DNA of 64,000 nucleotides from positions 62,001-126,000 of the forward strand of contig NZ_JAIWNB010000016.1 of NCBI RefSeq assembly GCF_020215705.1, read 5' to 3'. The position numbers and the translations under genes were made by a program. The DNA is from Nonomuraea aurantiaca (lineage in GTDB: Bacteria > Actinomycetota > Actinomycetes > Streptosporangiales > Streptosporangiaceae). Shown here piece after piece: positions 51,603 through 63,020 of the stretch (the stretch's first letter is position 1; every line of letters begins with the position of its first letter). The notes beneath the pieces are model-generated. The model ran no database searches and was not told the DNA's origin. It saw nothing but the letters and a program-made list of their open reading frames with translations.

Positions 51603-52746
51603 CGGTCAAGGCGAACCCGCCGTCGGGCGCCCTGCTCGCGCTCAGCTCGCCCCCGAGGAGCTCGACCCGCTCGCGCAGGCCCACCAACCCGAGACCGCTG
51701 CCGGGTGACGGCGCGACGAGGCGGGCCGGCGGCGCGTTGGTCACGGTCACGAGGAGCTCGGCGGGCGTGTAGTCCAGCCGTACCTCCGCCGAGGTCCGGT
51801 CCGTGTGCTTGTGGATGTTGGTCAGTCCTTCCTGTACGACCCGGTAGGCGGCGCGTTCCACCACCGCCGGGAGCGGGCGCGGCTCCCCTTCGTCGCGCCG
51901 TACGATCGGCAGGCCCGCGATGCGCGACTGGTCGAGCAGCCCGTCGAGGTCCCGCAGCACCGGCTGGGGAGCCAGCCCCGCACCTTCAGCTTCAGGGGAA
52001 CGCAACACGCCGATCACCCCCCTGAGCTGCGACAGCGCCTCCCGGCCCGTCGCCCGGATCTGGCCGGCGCTCGTCGCGACGCTCTCGTCGGAGGCGTTCA
52101 CCTGGAGGGCTCCGGCCTGCAGCACGATGAGCGAGACCTGGTGCGCGACCACGTCGTGCATCTCACGGGCGATCCTGGCCCGTTCCTGCGCGCGGGCCTG
52201 CTCGGCGCGGGCGGTCTGCTCGCGTTCGAGATGCTCCGCCCTTTCGCGCAGCATCTCGCGGCGCGCGTTGACCCACAGCCCGGCGACGAGCGGCAGGGCC
52301 ACGAACAGCGCGAACGCGCCCATGGAAGGCCAGAATTCGGACGGGCCGAAGGCGTGCAGCGGAATTCCCACCGCGGCCACGGCCAGCAGATAGGCCGCCA
52401 GATGGGCGCGCCGCCGGAACGTGGTGGCCGCCACGTAGGAGGCGGCGCAGAGCGCGTACCACGTCCCGAACGCGACCAGGACCGCGAAGGCGACGGCGAA
52501 CAGCGGCCACCTCCGCCGCGGGGCCATCCAGACCGCACCCGCCGACGCCAGCGCGACGGCCAGGACCAGCGCGAACTCCGGCACCGAGCCGAGCGTTAGC
52601 GGCCGCCCGACGACGAGCTCGGCCGGACGGCCCACGGCCGAGAGAAACGTCGCCAGGAACACCCCCACGCCCAGGGCTCTGGGCATGGCGCGATCGGCCA
52701 GCCGCCAGAGGGACGGCCCGATGACCAGGGGTTCACGTTCGGCCAT
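51568..52746 (-). CDS. Sensor histidine kinase, HisKA_3 type
   Basis: The 392-residue protein has four to five membrane helices in residues 20-160, with no large outer sensor domain. The HisKA_3 region has His197 in RIAREMHDVVAHQ. The ATPase has N box QEGLTNIHKH and G box GSGLGLVGLRER. It is a membrane sensor for the NarL-type regulator downstream. The ATG at 52746 starts at MAEREPLVIG. The C-terminus ends in IPAPDGDAA, a sequence repeated in the mini-ORF. Confidence 0.93.
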   Translation of the reverse strand: MAEREPLVIGPSLWRLADRAMPRALGVGVFLATFLSAVGRPAELVVGRPLTLGSVPEFALVLAVALASAGAVWMAPRRRWPLFAVAFAVLVAFGTWYALCAASYVAATTFRRRAHLAAYLLAVAAVGIPLHAFGPSEFWPSMGAFALFVALPLVAGLWVNARREMLRERAEHLEREQTARAEQARAQERARIAREMHDVVAHQVSLIVLQAGALQVNASDESVATSAGQIRATGREALSQLRGVIGVLRSPEAEGAGLAPQPVLRDLDGLLDQSRIAGLPIVRRDEGEPRPLPAVVERAAYRVVQEGLTNIHKHTDRTSAEVRLDYTPAELLVTVTNAPPARLVAPSPGSGLGLVGLRERVELLGGELSASRAPDGGFALTARIPAPDGDAA

Positions 52747-52906
52747 GGATCCGATCGTATGGCGAGCTCAGCGGCGGCCCCTTCTCCTTTCGTCTAGCCC
52801 GGGCCCCACCTTGAGGAGGATCTCTGGCCTACCGGGCCGGACGGCAGTGCCGCCCGGATCGCCCGAGCTTCGGCCAGAGATCATCTGAAGGACGGCGGAC
52901 CGCAGG

Positions 52907-55126
<2,220 letters not shown>

Positions 55127-55290
55127 CGGGTGCTCCGCTCCACGTCTGCGAACATGTCGTCAAAAACCTTTCTTATATGGGGAAGGGTAGAGGGCTGATC
55201 GCTGCCCTCGTGCACCGGCCACAGCCTGCGGGGGTGAGGCCGCGGCGGGCAGAGGCCGTGGTAGCGGGGGGCCACGGCCGTTCGAGGGCG

Positions 55291-55434
55291 GTCAGACAAC
55301 GGTACGGCCACATCGATGGCGATTGTCACGCCGGTGACGAAGCGCGATCGGGGGCCGCCGAGGAAGAGAACGGCCTGGGCGATCTCCGTCGTGGCGCCGA
55401 TGCGCTTGTCCGGGGCGGCTGCTTGAACACTGCC
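55291..55434 (-). pseudogene. C-terminal remnant of a short-chain dehydrogenase
   Basis: About 48 codons encode DKRIGATTEIAQAVLFLGGP, then SRFVTGVTIAIDVAVPL, the last part of an SDR (the usual P-x-E-IA-AVLFL-S-x-x-FVTG-x-IDGG). The frame is open beyond both ends, but the Rossmann and YxxxK parts are absent. It directly follows the receiver remnant, so one deletion probably joined two unrelated genes. Most of 55127-55290 carries only shifted continuation and the IDH leader. Confidence 0.7.
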
Positions 55435-55440
55435 TCACGC

Positions 55441-55575
55441 CCATGAGCACGACGTGCGATGGCGGACCACGGCGTCGCGGCGGTCACGGGCCGCTACGAC
55501 GATCGCGCTGCCCGCGGCCGGTTGAAGGATCATGGTCAGGCTGGTCCGTACGAGCGCCTGGTCGTCGACGATCAT
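55441..55575 (-). pseudogene. N-terminal remnant of a response regulator
   Basis: ATG 55575 gives MIVDDQALVRTSLTMILQPA, then VVAARDRRDAVV and a one-base shift that hides VVLMG. It is a diverged partial copy of the intact receiver at 51359-51518, the same orientation, with an internal deletion. Its ATG overlaps the SWIM gene stop. It is truncated before the phosphoacceptor region ends, so it is non-functional. Confidence 0.75.
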
Positions 55576-57710
55576 GTAGCGGGATCCGTCTGCCAGGAGG
55601 CTTGGATCATGGCTCGTTCCGTGGCGACGAGGTGGGTGGCCGCGGCCAGCCACGCCCATGCGTACCGGTCGGGGCCGGAGTCCGCCAACCGGCCGAACAC
55701 GTCGCGCGACCTGCGGTCGGCCTCGGCGGTGAGCGTGGTGGCCAGGTCGGCGGCGGCACGGAACCCGGCCCGGTGCAGCGGGGCGTGGGAGTCACCGTTA
55801 CGCGCCGATTCGGCCACCGCGCGCCGCCCGCCGGAGACGCCCAGCTCGACCAGCCGTCGAACCCGCCACAGCGGTGCGCTCGCCACCGGGTCCACCTCGG
55901 GCCCGGCGCCCGGCTGCCCCGGCAGGCACGCGTCCTGCGGTGGGAGGTGGGAGCCCTGCAGGCGGTCGTACCCGAGGTCGGCCCTGTCTTGCCATTCGGC
56001 CGGAAGGCGGAGCGTCGCCTCGGCGCCCGGCACCGGACCCACCGCGAGCGGGCGCAGGGTGGCCGCCCGGTCGGGATCCACCCTGCCCACCACCCGCACC
56101 AGCAGACCGGGGCGGGACGCGAGCCGCTGGAGGTTGGCGACATGGGCCAGGTCTGGGTGACTGGTGGCCGGGACGAGCCGGATCAGGGGGCCGTGCGCGC
56201 GTACCGGGTTCCAGGGATCGGCTGATGGTACGCCGCCGGGTCTCGCTCCGGGGGCCTTCAGGGGGTCACTCGCGGGTCCCGGTGCAGCTAGGTGGTCGCT
56301 CGCGGGTCCCGAGGCAGTCAGGTGGTCACTCGCGGGTAGTAGCTCGCGGGCGAGTACGTGGTCGCCCGCCGCACCGACGATCACCAGGTCGCATCCGACT
56401 GGTTCGCGAGCCTTGTCCTCCGTGTCTGACTCGCTCCAGGCGTGCCCGGAGAGCCGGGGGCCGACCGCCTCCGCCAGCGGGCGGGCGAACAGGGCCGCCA
56501 TCGGCCCCTCCGTCCACGGCATCCCCTTCACCGGAGTGGCCCGGACGCCGCCGCCCGCCCCCAGACGCCCGTCCGGCGAGATCGTGGCTCCGGTGATCAG
56601 CAGCCCCGCCTTGGCCAGCTGGGCGTGGTTCAGCATGGCGGGCCCGATCGAGACGGGCGCGGTGGCGGCCCCACGGGCACGGGCCGGACCGCCCGGTTTG
56701 ACGTCTGCCACCGAGAACCATCGGCCATCCTCCGTGACGAGGTGGGTGACCACACCGCCGTAGCCGGTGGCACTGATCACCGGCTCCCGGAAGACGCCGT
56801 ACACCCTTAGGCTCCCGCCCGGCTGATAGCTCCGGCGCACGCTGCCGACCAGAGCGGGGTCGGGGTCGGCCCCGGCCAGCCGGCCCGCGGTGAGCAGGAG
56901 TTCGCGCAGCGCGGACACCAGGTCGGCCAGGCGGTGGCCCTCGTGTCGGGCCCTGGCGGCCCGCAGCCCGCGTACGACCCGCAGAGCGGCGGCCTCGGCC
57001 TTGGGCAACCCGGCCAGCCTGGCCGAGTGTGCGGCCCTGAGCAGCTCGGCCTGCGGCACCGCGCCGGCCGCGGGCACCCCGGCCGACAGGATGGCCGCGG
57101 CGGCGGCCCACAGACTTGACGCGGCCGTCACCTGCGCGGCAACCGGCGCTTGCCCGACACCTGGTCCCGCTGCTCCCGGAGCGACACCTGGCCCCAAAGT
57201 GCCCTGAGTGGCGTTCCTCCCTGCGGCCTGGGCAGCGCCTGGCGCTGTGGTGCTTGCCTGCGCGGCGCTTGGCCCCGCGATCGCCGCGTGCGCGGGCTCT
57301 GTGGCCGAGTCTGTAGGCGTCCCATCGGGCGCGGACCCCGCGACCATATCGGTGCCGAGCGGGTCGACGTCTGCGAGGGAGCCCCCGGAGATGCCCACCT
57401 CCATCGACTCCGGGTCCGCCACCGGGCAGGCACTCAGTACGGCAGCGCGGTGCAGACACCGTGGCGCCAGGAGGCAGCTGCACCTCGCCTGGTCGTCGTC
57501 GACGATCGCACCGGACGGCCCCGGCGTGAGCGTGACCACCGCGTCCTCACCACAGGTGATCCGGATGCCCTCGGCGTCGGCGACGACGGGTACGGCGGCG
57601 TACTGCTCGATCGCCGCGTCCAGCTTCTTGCGCAGCCGGGACGTGAGGCTCTCGACCGCGGCGGCGACCACCTGCGGCGCCACCGGCGGTAGCGAAGTGG
57701 GGGCATTCAT
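55572..57710 (-). CDS. SWIM zinc-finger protein of the yeh-like operon
   Basis: The 712-residue product has the zinc-binding SWIM motif CxCx5CxH as Cys77, Cys79, Cys85, His87 (ARCSCLLAPRCLHRAAVL). A low-complexity Ala/Pro/Gly/Thr stretch at about 120-210 and a long helical/mixed C-terminal region follow. SWIM domains bind DNA or proteins. A 30-bp repeat encodes ASDHLTASGP-like units. The ATG at 57710 overlaps the stop of the DUF5682-VWA gene, so it is the last coupled gene of the operon. This resembles E. coli YehQ, which lies beside yehL, yehM and yehP. Confidence 0.85.
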   Translation of the reverse strand: MNAPTSLPPVAPQVVAAAVESLTSRLRKKLDAAIEQYAAVPVVADAEGIRITCGEDAVVTLTPGPSGAIVDDDQARCSCLLAPRCLHRAAVLSACPVADPESMEVGISGGSLADVDPLGTDMVAGSAPDGTPTDSATEPAHAAIAGPSAAQASTTAPGAAQAAGRNATQGTLGPGVAPGAAGPGVGQAPVAAQVTAASSLWAAAAAILSAGVPAAGAVPQAELLRAAHSARLAGLPKAEAAALRVVRGLRAARARHEGHRLADLVSALRELLLTAGRLAGADPDPALVGSVRRSYQPGGSLRVYGVFREPVISATGYGGVVTHLVTEDGRWFSVADVKPGGPARARGAATAPVSIGPAMLNHAQLAKAGLLITGATISPDGRLGAGGGVRATPVKGMPWTEGPMAALFARPLAEAVGPRLSGHAWSESDTEDKAREPVGCDLVIVGAAGDHVLARELLPASDHLTASGPASDHLAAPGPASDPLKAPGARPGGVPSADPWNPVRAHGPLIRLVPATSHPDLAHVANLQRLASRPGLLVRVVGRVDPDRAATLRPLAVGPVPGAEATLRLPAEWQDRADLGYDRLQGSHLPPQDACLPGQPGAGPEVDPVASAPLWRVRRLVELGVSGGRRAVAESARNGDSHAPLHRAGFRAAADLATTLTAEADRRSRDVFGRLADSGPDRYAWAWLAAATHLVATERAMIQASWQTDPAT
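56251..56340. repeat. 30-bp in-frame tandem repeat in the SWIM gene
   Basis: Three contiguous 30-bp units (56251, 56281, 56311) encode ASDPLKAPG, ASDHLAAPGP and ASDHLTASGP on the minus strand. Confidence 0.8.
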
Positions 57711-60700
57711 CGGTTCTCTCCCCGGAGGCGGTCGCCCACCCATCGGGCGAGGGCGAGCGGGCTGAGGGCGGCGACGGGCATGCCGGCCGCCACGAGCTGC
57801 TGGGCGACGGGAATCGAATAACGGGGTACGCCACTGTCGTCCAAGGCCGCGCACCCCAGCAGGTGGACACCGGACCCGGCCAGCGCCCGCACCTCACCGA
57901 GCAGGCCCCCGATCGGGTAGCCCTCCTCGAAGTCGCTGACGACCACGACGAGCGTACGGCTCGGCACCGTGACCAGCGACCGGGCCTGGGCGAGTCCCGC
58001 CGCGATGTGCGTACCCCCGCCGACCCGCACTTCGAGCAGCAGGGACAGCGGATCGGCCACCCGGTCCGTCAAGTCGATCACCTGCGTGGAGAACGACAGG
58101 AAGTGGGTGGACAGCGTGGGCACGCCCGCCAGCACCGCGGCCGTGAGAGCGGACCACACCACCGACGCCTCCATCGACCCGGACACGTCGACCACGAGGA
58201 TCAGCCGCCAGTCGGCCTCCTGCCGGGAACGGGTGCTGAACACCGGGCGTTCCGGGACGACCACGAGCCGGCCGTCGTCGAGGCGGCGCGTGTGCGACAG
58301 ATTGGCTCGAAGGGTGCGCGGCAGGTCGAGCCGCCCACCCGGACGGCGGGTCGGGCGCGGGGTCGCCAGGCCGGTCATGGCGGGCCGCATCCGCGTCGCG
58401 AGCTCCTTGGTGAGTTCTTCCACCAGGCGGCGTACGAGCGGCCGCAGCTTGGCGACCTGTTGCTCCGGCAGGCCGCCCGCCAGGGACAGTACGGAGGTCA
58501 GCAGCTCGACGGACGGCCGTACCGAGGCGGGGTCGAGCTCGCCGAGCACGTCGATGCGTCCGGCATCGGCGGCCTTGGCCAGCACCTCCTCCCGTACCTC
58601 GGTACCGAAGAGGGCCTCCAGCTCCTCCCCCCACTCACGGGCGGTGGGGAACGGGTGCTCCCTGCCGCCGGCGTCGCCGCCCGGCCCGAAGTCGTTGGCG
58701 CCTTCCCCGCGCCCTGAGCCGTACAGCTCGTCCAGGGCGCGCGCGTACGCACGGGCACCGGCCGGCAGCCGCTCGGACTCCCGCCCGAGCAGCAACCGCC
58801 ACCGGTCGGCCGGCAGCAGCCTTTGCTCAGCGCGCCTGTCCTCGTCGACCGGGGGCGGGGGCTCGGGCAGAGCCACGTCCGCGTCGCCGCCCAGCGATGA
58901 CGGTGGATCGGCAAGGACCGCCTCCACCTCACCGCCCAGCGACGACCCCACCTCGGCAAGGACAGTGTTCGCCTCCTCGCGGTGTACTGTCTCCGCCTCC
59001 TCGCGGTGAACCGGCTTCGCCTCCTCGCGGTGAACCGCGTCCGCCTGCCGCCCAGCCGATACGGTCCGCCCGTCCGGCTTGTCGGATGGCGCGCCCGCCA
59101 CGGCAGGCATAGGGAGCCGGAGTGCGTTCAAGGCGGTCAGGCCGGCGGCGTCGGCGGCGGTCCAGAGGGCGAGGAGTGCGGGCGGCGCGTCCAGCGCCAG
59201 GTCGAGCCGGTCGCCGAGCCGCTCGGACACCGCCCCCAGCAACCGGGTACGGCCGGCCGGGCTGAGCGTGTCGAACCCGCCGCGCAACGCCGGCAGCCGG
59301 GCGAGGAACTCCTTGTCCGGCAAGCCGTCCACGCGGTCCATGAGCGGGTCGAGCGCCGCCGGCGCCGACTGGAGCAGCGGCCCCGCAGCCGTGAGCACGC
59401 CGGTCAGCAGGCGGTTCAGGCGCAGGCGCCCGTCCGGGCCGGTGGCGGTGTCGACCCAGCCGGCGGCCCGGTCGCCGAGCGCGTCGGCGCCGTCCAGGTC
59501 GAGCAGCACCCGGGCGGCCAGGGCCGCGCCCTGCATGAGCGGGGACGCGGTACGGGCCAGCACCGCCAGGGCGTCGTCGATCCGCAGCCCGAGCCGCTCT
59601 TCGCCGACCCGCGAAGCGAGGGCGACCAGGGCGACCGCGTCCTCCGGCTGGTCGCTGCCCGCCAGGCCGGGCAGGGCGCGGACCGCGGCCTCCAGCAGGG
59701 TGCCGACCAGTTCGGTGGCGTGCTGGCGGGCTTCCGGCGTGGTGCCGGGGAGGTGTTGTCGGCGCAGCGCCTCCAGCAGGTCGAGGGCATCGAGCAGCTC
59801 GCTGAGCGTGGCGGTGGCGGGCAGGGCGACGGCGGCGTCGGCCAGGCGGTCCGCGACCAGGTCGGGCAGGTCGCAGCCGGCCGCGGCACGGAGCCCGTCG
59901 AGGATGAGGGCGCAGGTGGACCCCCCTTCCGCGGATTCGCGGCGGAACGTCTCCCGCAACGTGCCGGCCGCCGCCTGGGCCAGGGTCACGCCACGTACAC
60001 CCGCCAGGTCGAGCAGGGCCGGGACCGCCGGCGTCCAGGCCATCCGCCATCTGGTGGTGAGCGCGGTGGAATCGCCCGTGCCCACCACCTCGATCGGCTC
60101 GCCGTAGCCGACGCCGCAGACCAGCAGGCGCCGCAGGAGAACCTCCCGGCGCGCGTCCAGGTCGGAGCGGAGCGGATCGAGGCGTAGCTCACGGCGTTCG
60201 GGATCATCCGGGCACGGGAGCCTGAGCGCGGCGAGATCCGCCTCGACGGCCGGGCCGAGCCCCGAACGTGGCGTGCCAGGCGCGGTCCGGCCGCGTTCGG
60301 TGCCGACGAACACGGTGTCGAGCGCCTTGGCCAGAGCCCGCCCCCGGCCCAGGGGCTCGCCCTGGCCGAGTACGGTCGTCACGGCCTCCAGCAGCTCGCC
60401 CCGGCCGGGGGCGGGCAGGCCGCGCAGCCGGGCCAGGTCGCAGGCGAGCCGCAGCGTCTCGACGGCCTCCCCGGTGCCCGCGGTGTGCCCGGCGGCGCGG
60501 AGCTCCCGGCACAGGTCGGTGATGGCGCGGGCGGCGCCGTCCCTGACCCGCTCGGGATCGCCACCCGCCGCGAACACCGCCTGTTGCCAGCGCGGGTCCC
60601 GGATCCCCGCCGGGTAGCCGGACCGGGAATCGAGCAGGTCGAAGGCGTACGGCACGAGCGAGGTGACCGACGAGAAGCCGTCGCCTGCGGACGAACCGGT

Positions 60701-61849
60701 GATGCCACCGCCCGCGGAGGGACCAGCGCTGCCACCGCCCGAAGACGAGCCGACGCTGCTGTCACCTGCGGACGGGCCGGTGGCGCCGTCTCCGTCTGGC
60801 CAGGTCAGCGCGGGTGCGTGGAAGGCGCCGACCACTGCCACGACGCGCCGCCCGCCGGCTGCGGCGCCCGCGATGACGCGGCGCATGTGCGCCTCGCGGG
60901 CCAGGTCCATGGCGGGGATGCCGCCTGCCTCCGCCGCGTCCCGGCGCAACGCCCACCCGACGCCGAGGGCGGCGCGGCGGACCGCTTCGGGCTCGCAGCC
61001 GGGGGCGAGGACCTCCACGGCCCGGTCCCACATGTCGTCCCCATCGCGGCCGGTCCCCGCGGCGGCCAGCGCCTCGGCGAAGGACATCCCTCGCGAGCCC
61101 ACCTCACCCGCCGACGGCCCCGGCTGAGTGCCGGGATCCTCCGCCATGCCGGACTGATCCACCACATCCGACGCCGTACCGGGGTCCTCGGCCGTACCCA
61201 GCGGCGTCTCCTGCGACGTGCCGGAGCCCTCGGCCAGGCCCGGTAGCGGGGACTGGCCGGTGGCGTGCCAGCCGGGGTCGGACAGCGGGAGGTCGCAGCA
61301 GAGCACCTCGGCACCGCGCTTCCAGGCCCATCGGATGGCCGCCAGCTCCGGCGAGAAGTCGGCGAACGGGTAGAAACCCAGCCCCCCGTCACCCCGTGAC
61401 CCCGCGAGGGCGACCGGTGCGACGGTTCCGGGGTCGGCCAGGTGGGTCAGCCACGGCTGGAAGTCCCCCGGCAGTTCGACGCAGACCACCTCGGCGTCGG
61501 CGGCGTCCAGCAGTGCGGGCAGGGCCACCGCCAGCGCGGGGCTGTGATGCCGCACCCCAAGCAGGAAGGGCCGGGCGGAGGCAGCCAGCGCGTCGACCAC
61601 CCGCCTGGGATCATCGCCCCAGTCGTGGTCGGCCACCCGATCGGACCATGCGGTCTGTACGGATCGCGCCGTCTGTCCGGACCGCGCGGAGTCGGCGACC
61701 TGGGCGGACCGGACGGCCACCACAGGCTCGCCCGTCTCCACAGCCCCCACGGACTGGCCGGATTGGGGGGACAGAGCAGACTCCACGGACTGACCCGGCT
61801 GGTCGGCACCCGCGGACTTGGCGGGCGGATCGATGTCCTGGGTGGTCAA
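57707..61849 (-). CDS. DUF5682-VWA fusion protein of the yeh-like operon
   Basis: The 1380-residue product has two modules that are usually separate genes. Residues about 60-1000 carry the DUF5682 (YehM-like) domain: RPFLLGVRHHSPALAVALP, VCVELPGDFQPW, AFSPEL-type FADFSPELAAIRWAWKRGAEV and later AALGVGWALRR. From about 1060 follow the YehP-like helical region and a von Willebrand A domain with MIDAS DVSGS at 1221-1225, Thr1280 and Asp1306. The TTG start at 61849 overlaps the MoxR stop (TTGA). Tandem repeats lie in two linkers. VWA and MoxR AAA+ partners are typically chaperone-like complexes, so joint action with the upstream ATPase is expected. Cytoplasmic. Confidence 0.85.
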   Translation of the reverse strand: MTTQDIDPPAKSAGADQPGQSVESALSPQSGQSVGAVETGEPVVAVRSAQVADSARSGQTARSVQTAWSDRVADHDWGDDPRRVVDALAASARPFLLGVRHHSPALAVALPALLDAADAEVVCVELPGDFQPWLTHLADPGTVAPVALAGSRGDGGLGFYPFADFSPELAAIRWAWKRGAEVLCCDLPLSDPGWHATGQSPLPGLAEGSGTSQETPLGTAEDPGTASDVVDQSGMAEDPGTQPGPSAGEVGSRGMSFAEALAAAGTGRDGDDMWDRAVEVLAPGCEPEAVRRAALGVGWALRRDAAEAGGIPAMDLAREAHMRRVIAGAAAGGRRVVAVVGAFHAPALTWPDGDGATGPSAGDSSVGSSSGGGSAGPSAGGGITGSSAGDGFSSVTSLVPYAFDLLDSRSGYPAGIRDPRWQQAVFAAGGDPERVRDGAARAITDLCRELRAAGHTAGTGEAVETLRLACDLARLRGLPAPGRGELLEAVTTVLGQGEPLGRGRALAKALDTVFVGTERGRTAPGTPRSGLGPAVEADLAALRLPCPDDPERRELRLDPLRSDLDARREVLLRRLLVCGVGYGEPIEVVGTGDSTALTTRWRMAWTPAVPALLDLAGVRGVTLAQAAAGTLRETFRRESAEGGSTCALILDGLRAAAGCDLPDLVADRLADAAVALPATATLSELLDALDLLEALRRQHLPGTTPEARQHATELVGTLLEAAVRALPGLAGSDQPEDAVALVALASRVGEERLGLRIDDALAVLARTASPLMQGAALAARVLLDLDGADALGDRAAGWVDTATGPDGRLRLNRLLTGVLTAAGPLLQSAPAALDPLMDRVDGLPDKEFLARLPALRGGFDTLSPAGRTRLLGAVSERLGDRLDLALDAPPALLALWTAADAAGLTALNALRLPMPAVAGAPSDKPDGRTVSAGRQADAVHREEAKPVHREEAETVHREEANTVLAEVGSSLGGEVEAVLADPPSSLGGDADVALPEPPPPVDEDRRAEQRLLPADRWRLLLGRESERLPAGARAYARALDELYGSGRGEGANDFGPGGDAGGREHPFPTAREWGEELEALFGTEVREEVLAKAADAGRIDVLGELDPASVRPSVELLTSVLSLAGGLPEQQVAKLRPLVRRLVEELTKELATRMRPAMTGLATPRPTRRPGGRLDLPRTLRANLSHTRRLDDGRLVVVPERPVFSTRSRQEADWRLILVVDVSGSMEASVVWSALTAAVLAGVPTLSTHFLSFSTQVIDLTDRVADPLSLLLEVRVGGGTHIAAGLAQARSLVTVPSRTLVVVVSDFEEGYPIGGLLGEVRALAGSGVHLLGCAALDDSGVPRYSIPVAQQLVAAGMPVAALSPLALARWVGDRLRGENR
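58971..59042. repeat. 24-bp in-frame tandem repeat in the DUF5682-VWA linker
   Basis: Three 24-bp units (58971, 58995, 59019) encode EEAKPVHR, EEAETVHR and EEANTV on the minus strand, just N-terminal to the VWA part. Confidence 0.8.
60672..60779. repeat. 27-bp in-frame tandem repeat in the DUF5682 part
   Basis: Four 27-bp units (60672, 60699, 60726, 60753) encode Gly/Ser-rich nonapeptides such as GPSAGDSSV and GSSSGGGSA on the minus strand. Confidence 0.75.
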
Positions 61850-62982
61850 CGGAGGTTCTCCCGCAGGTCCCAGAGGCGGCGCCACATCGCGGAGCCGTCC
61901 TCGGCCCGCCGTCGCACCGGCCCGTCCCAATAGCCGAGGAGCCGCCCGTGATCAGCGGGATCGTCCTTGCGTACGACACCCAGCAGATGCCCCGGCACCA
62001 GGTCGAGGACGTCCCCACTGGGCAGGTACGCCGCCGCGACCCCCAGCGAGGCCGCGACCTGCACGGCCTCGGCGGTGGACATGACCGTGCCGGGGCGCTC
62101 CACGTCCCAGCCCTCGGCCGAGCGCCCGGAGCGCAGGTCGCGGAAGACGGTGACCAGCGCGTCGAGCACGGCGTCGTCCACGCCGAAGGCGGCGCCCGCC
62201 CGCTGGACCACGGCGGTCGCCTGGCGGCGTACGAGGGTGGTCTCCGCCTCGGCGTCGGAGATGGGGTCGACGGTCTCGAAGTTGAACCGGCGCTTCAGGG
62301 CGGCCGACATCTCCGAGACGCCGCGGTCGCGCAGGTTGGCCGTGGCGATCACGGTGAACCCGGGCGAGGCCGCCACCTGGGCGTCCTCGGTGCCGGCGAG
62401 TTCGGGTACGCTGACCCGCCGGTCGGACAGGATCGACACCAGGGCGTCCTGCACCTCGGGCAGGCAGCGGGTGATCTCCTCCACCCGGGCGACGCGGCCG
62501 GAGCGCATGGCCGTGAGCACCGGGGAGTCGACCAGCGCGGCGGGGCTGGGGCCTTGGGCGAGGAGGAGGGCGTAGTTCCAGCCGTAGCGGAAGGCGTCCT
62601 CGGTGGTGCCCGCGGTGCCCTGCACGGTGAGCGCGCTGGTGCCGCACACGGCGGCGGCCAGCAGCTCCGACAGCATCGACTTGGCGGTGCCGGGCTCGCC
62701 GACCAGCAGCAGGCCGCGTTCGCCGGCGAGGGTCACCACGCAGCGTTCGACGAGGGCGCGTTCGCCGACGAACTTGGTGGCCACCTTCATGCGGGACGTG
62801 GGCCCCTGCAGGGTCTCCCCGTTGCTGCCGCAGATGAAGGTCACCACCGCGCGCGGGGTCAGCGCCCAGCCGGGCGGGCGGGGGCCGTCGTCGTAGGAGG
62901 CGAGGAAGGCGAGCTCGTCGGCGTATCGCTCTTCGGCGGAGAGCACCTGCCGGGCCGGAGCCCGGTCTTCGGTCAGGGTCAT
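61846..62982 (-). CDS. MoxR-family AAA+ ATPase (YehL-like)
   Basis: The 378-residue product has Walker A GEPGTAKS at 95-102, a Walker B region RVARVEEITRCLPE, sensor 1 VIATANLRDRGVSEMS and arginine finger ALKRRFNFETV, the standard MoxR arrangement. The acidic Walker B end is EE rather than DE. MoxR ATPases usually act with VWA proteins as chaperone-like machines. The ATG at 62982 follows a short 38-bp gap from the upstream DUF4132-like gene. Its stop overlaps the DUF5682-VWA start. It fits the yeh-like gene order. Confidence 0.93.
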   Translation of the reverse strand: MTLTEDRAPARQVLSAEERYADELAFLASYDDGPRPPGWALTPRAVVTFICGSNGETLQGPTSRMKVATKFVGERALVERCVVTLAGERGLLLVGEPGTAKSMLSELLAAAVCGTSALTVQGTAGTTEDAFRYGWNYALLLAQGPSPAALVDSPVLTAMRSGRVARVEEITRCLPEVQDALVSILSDRRVSVPELAGTEDAQVAASPGFTVIATANLRDRGVSEMSAALKRRFNFETVDPISDAEAETTLVRRQATAVVQRAGAAFGVDDAVLDALVTVFRDLRSGRSAEGWDVERPGTVMSTAEAVQVAASLGVAAAYLPSGDVLDLVPGHLLGVVRKDDPADHGRLLGYWDGPVRRRAEDGSAMWRRLWDLRENLR

Positions 62983-63020
62983 GAGGTGAAGTCCTTAAGA
63001 GAGTCGGGGAGGAAGCGGGC

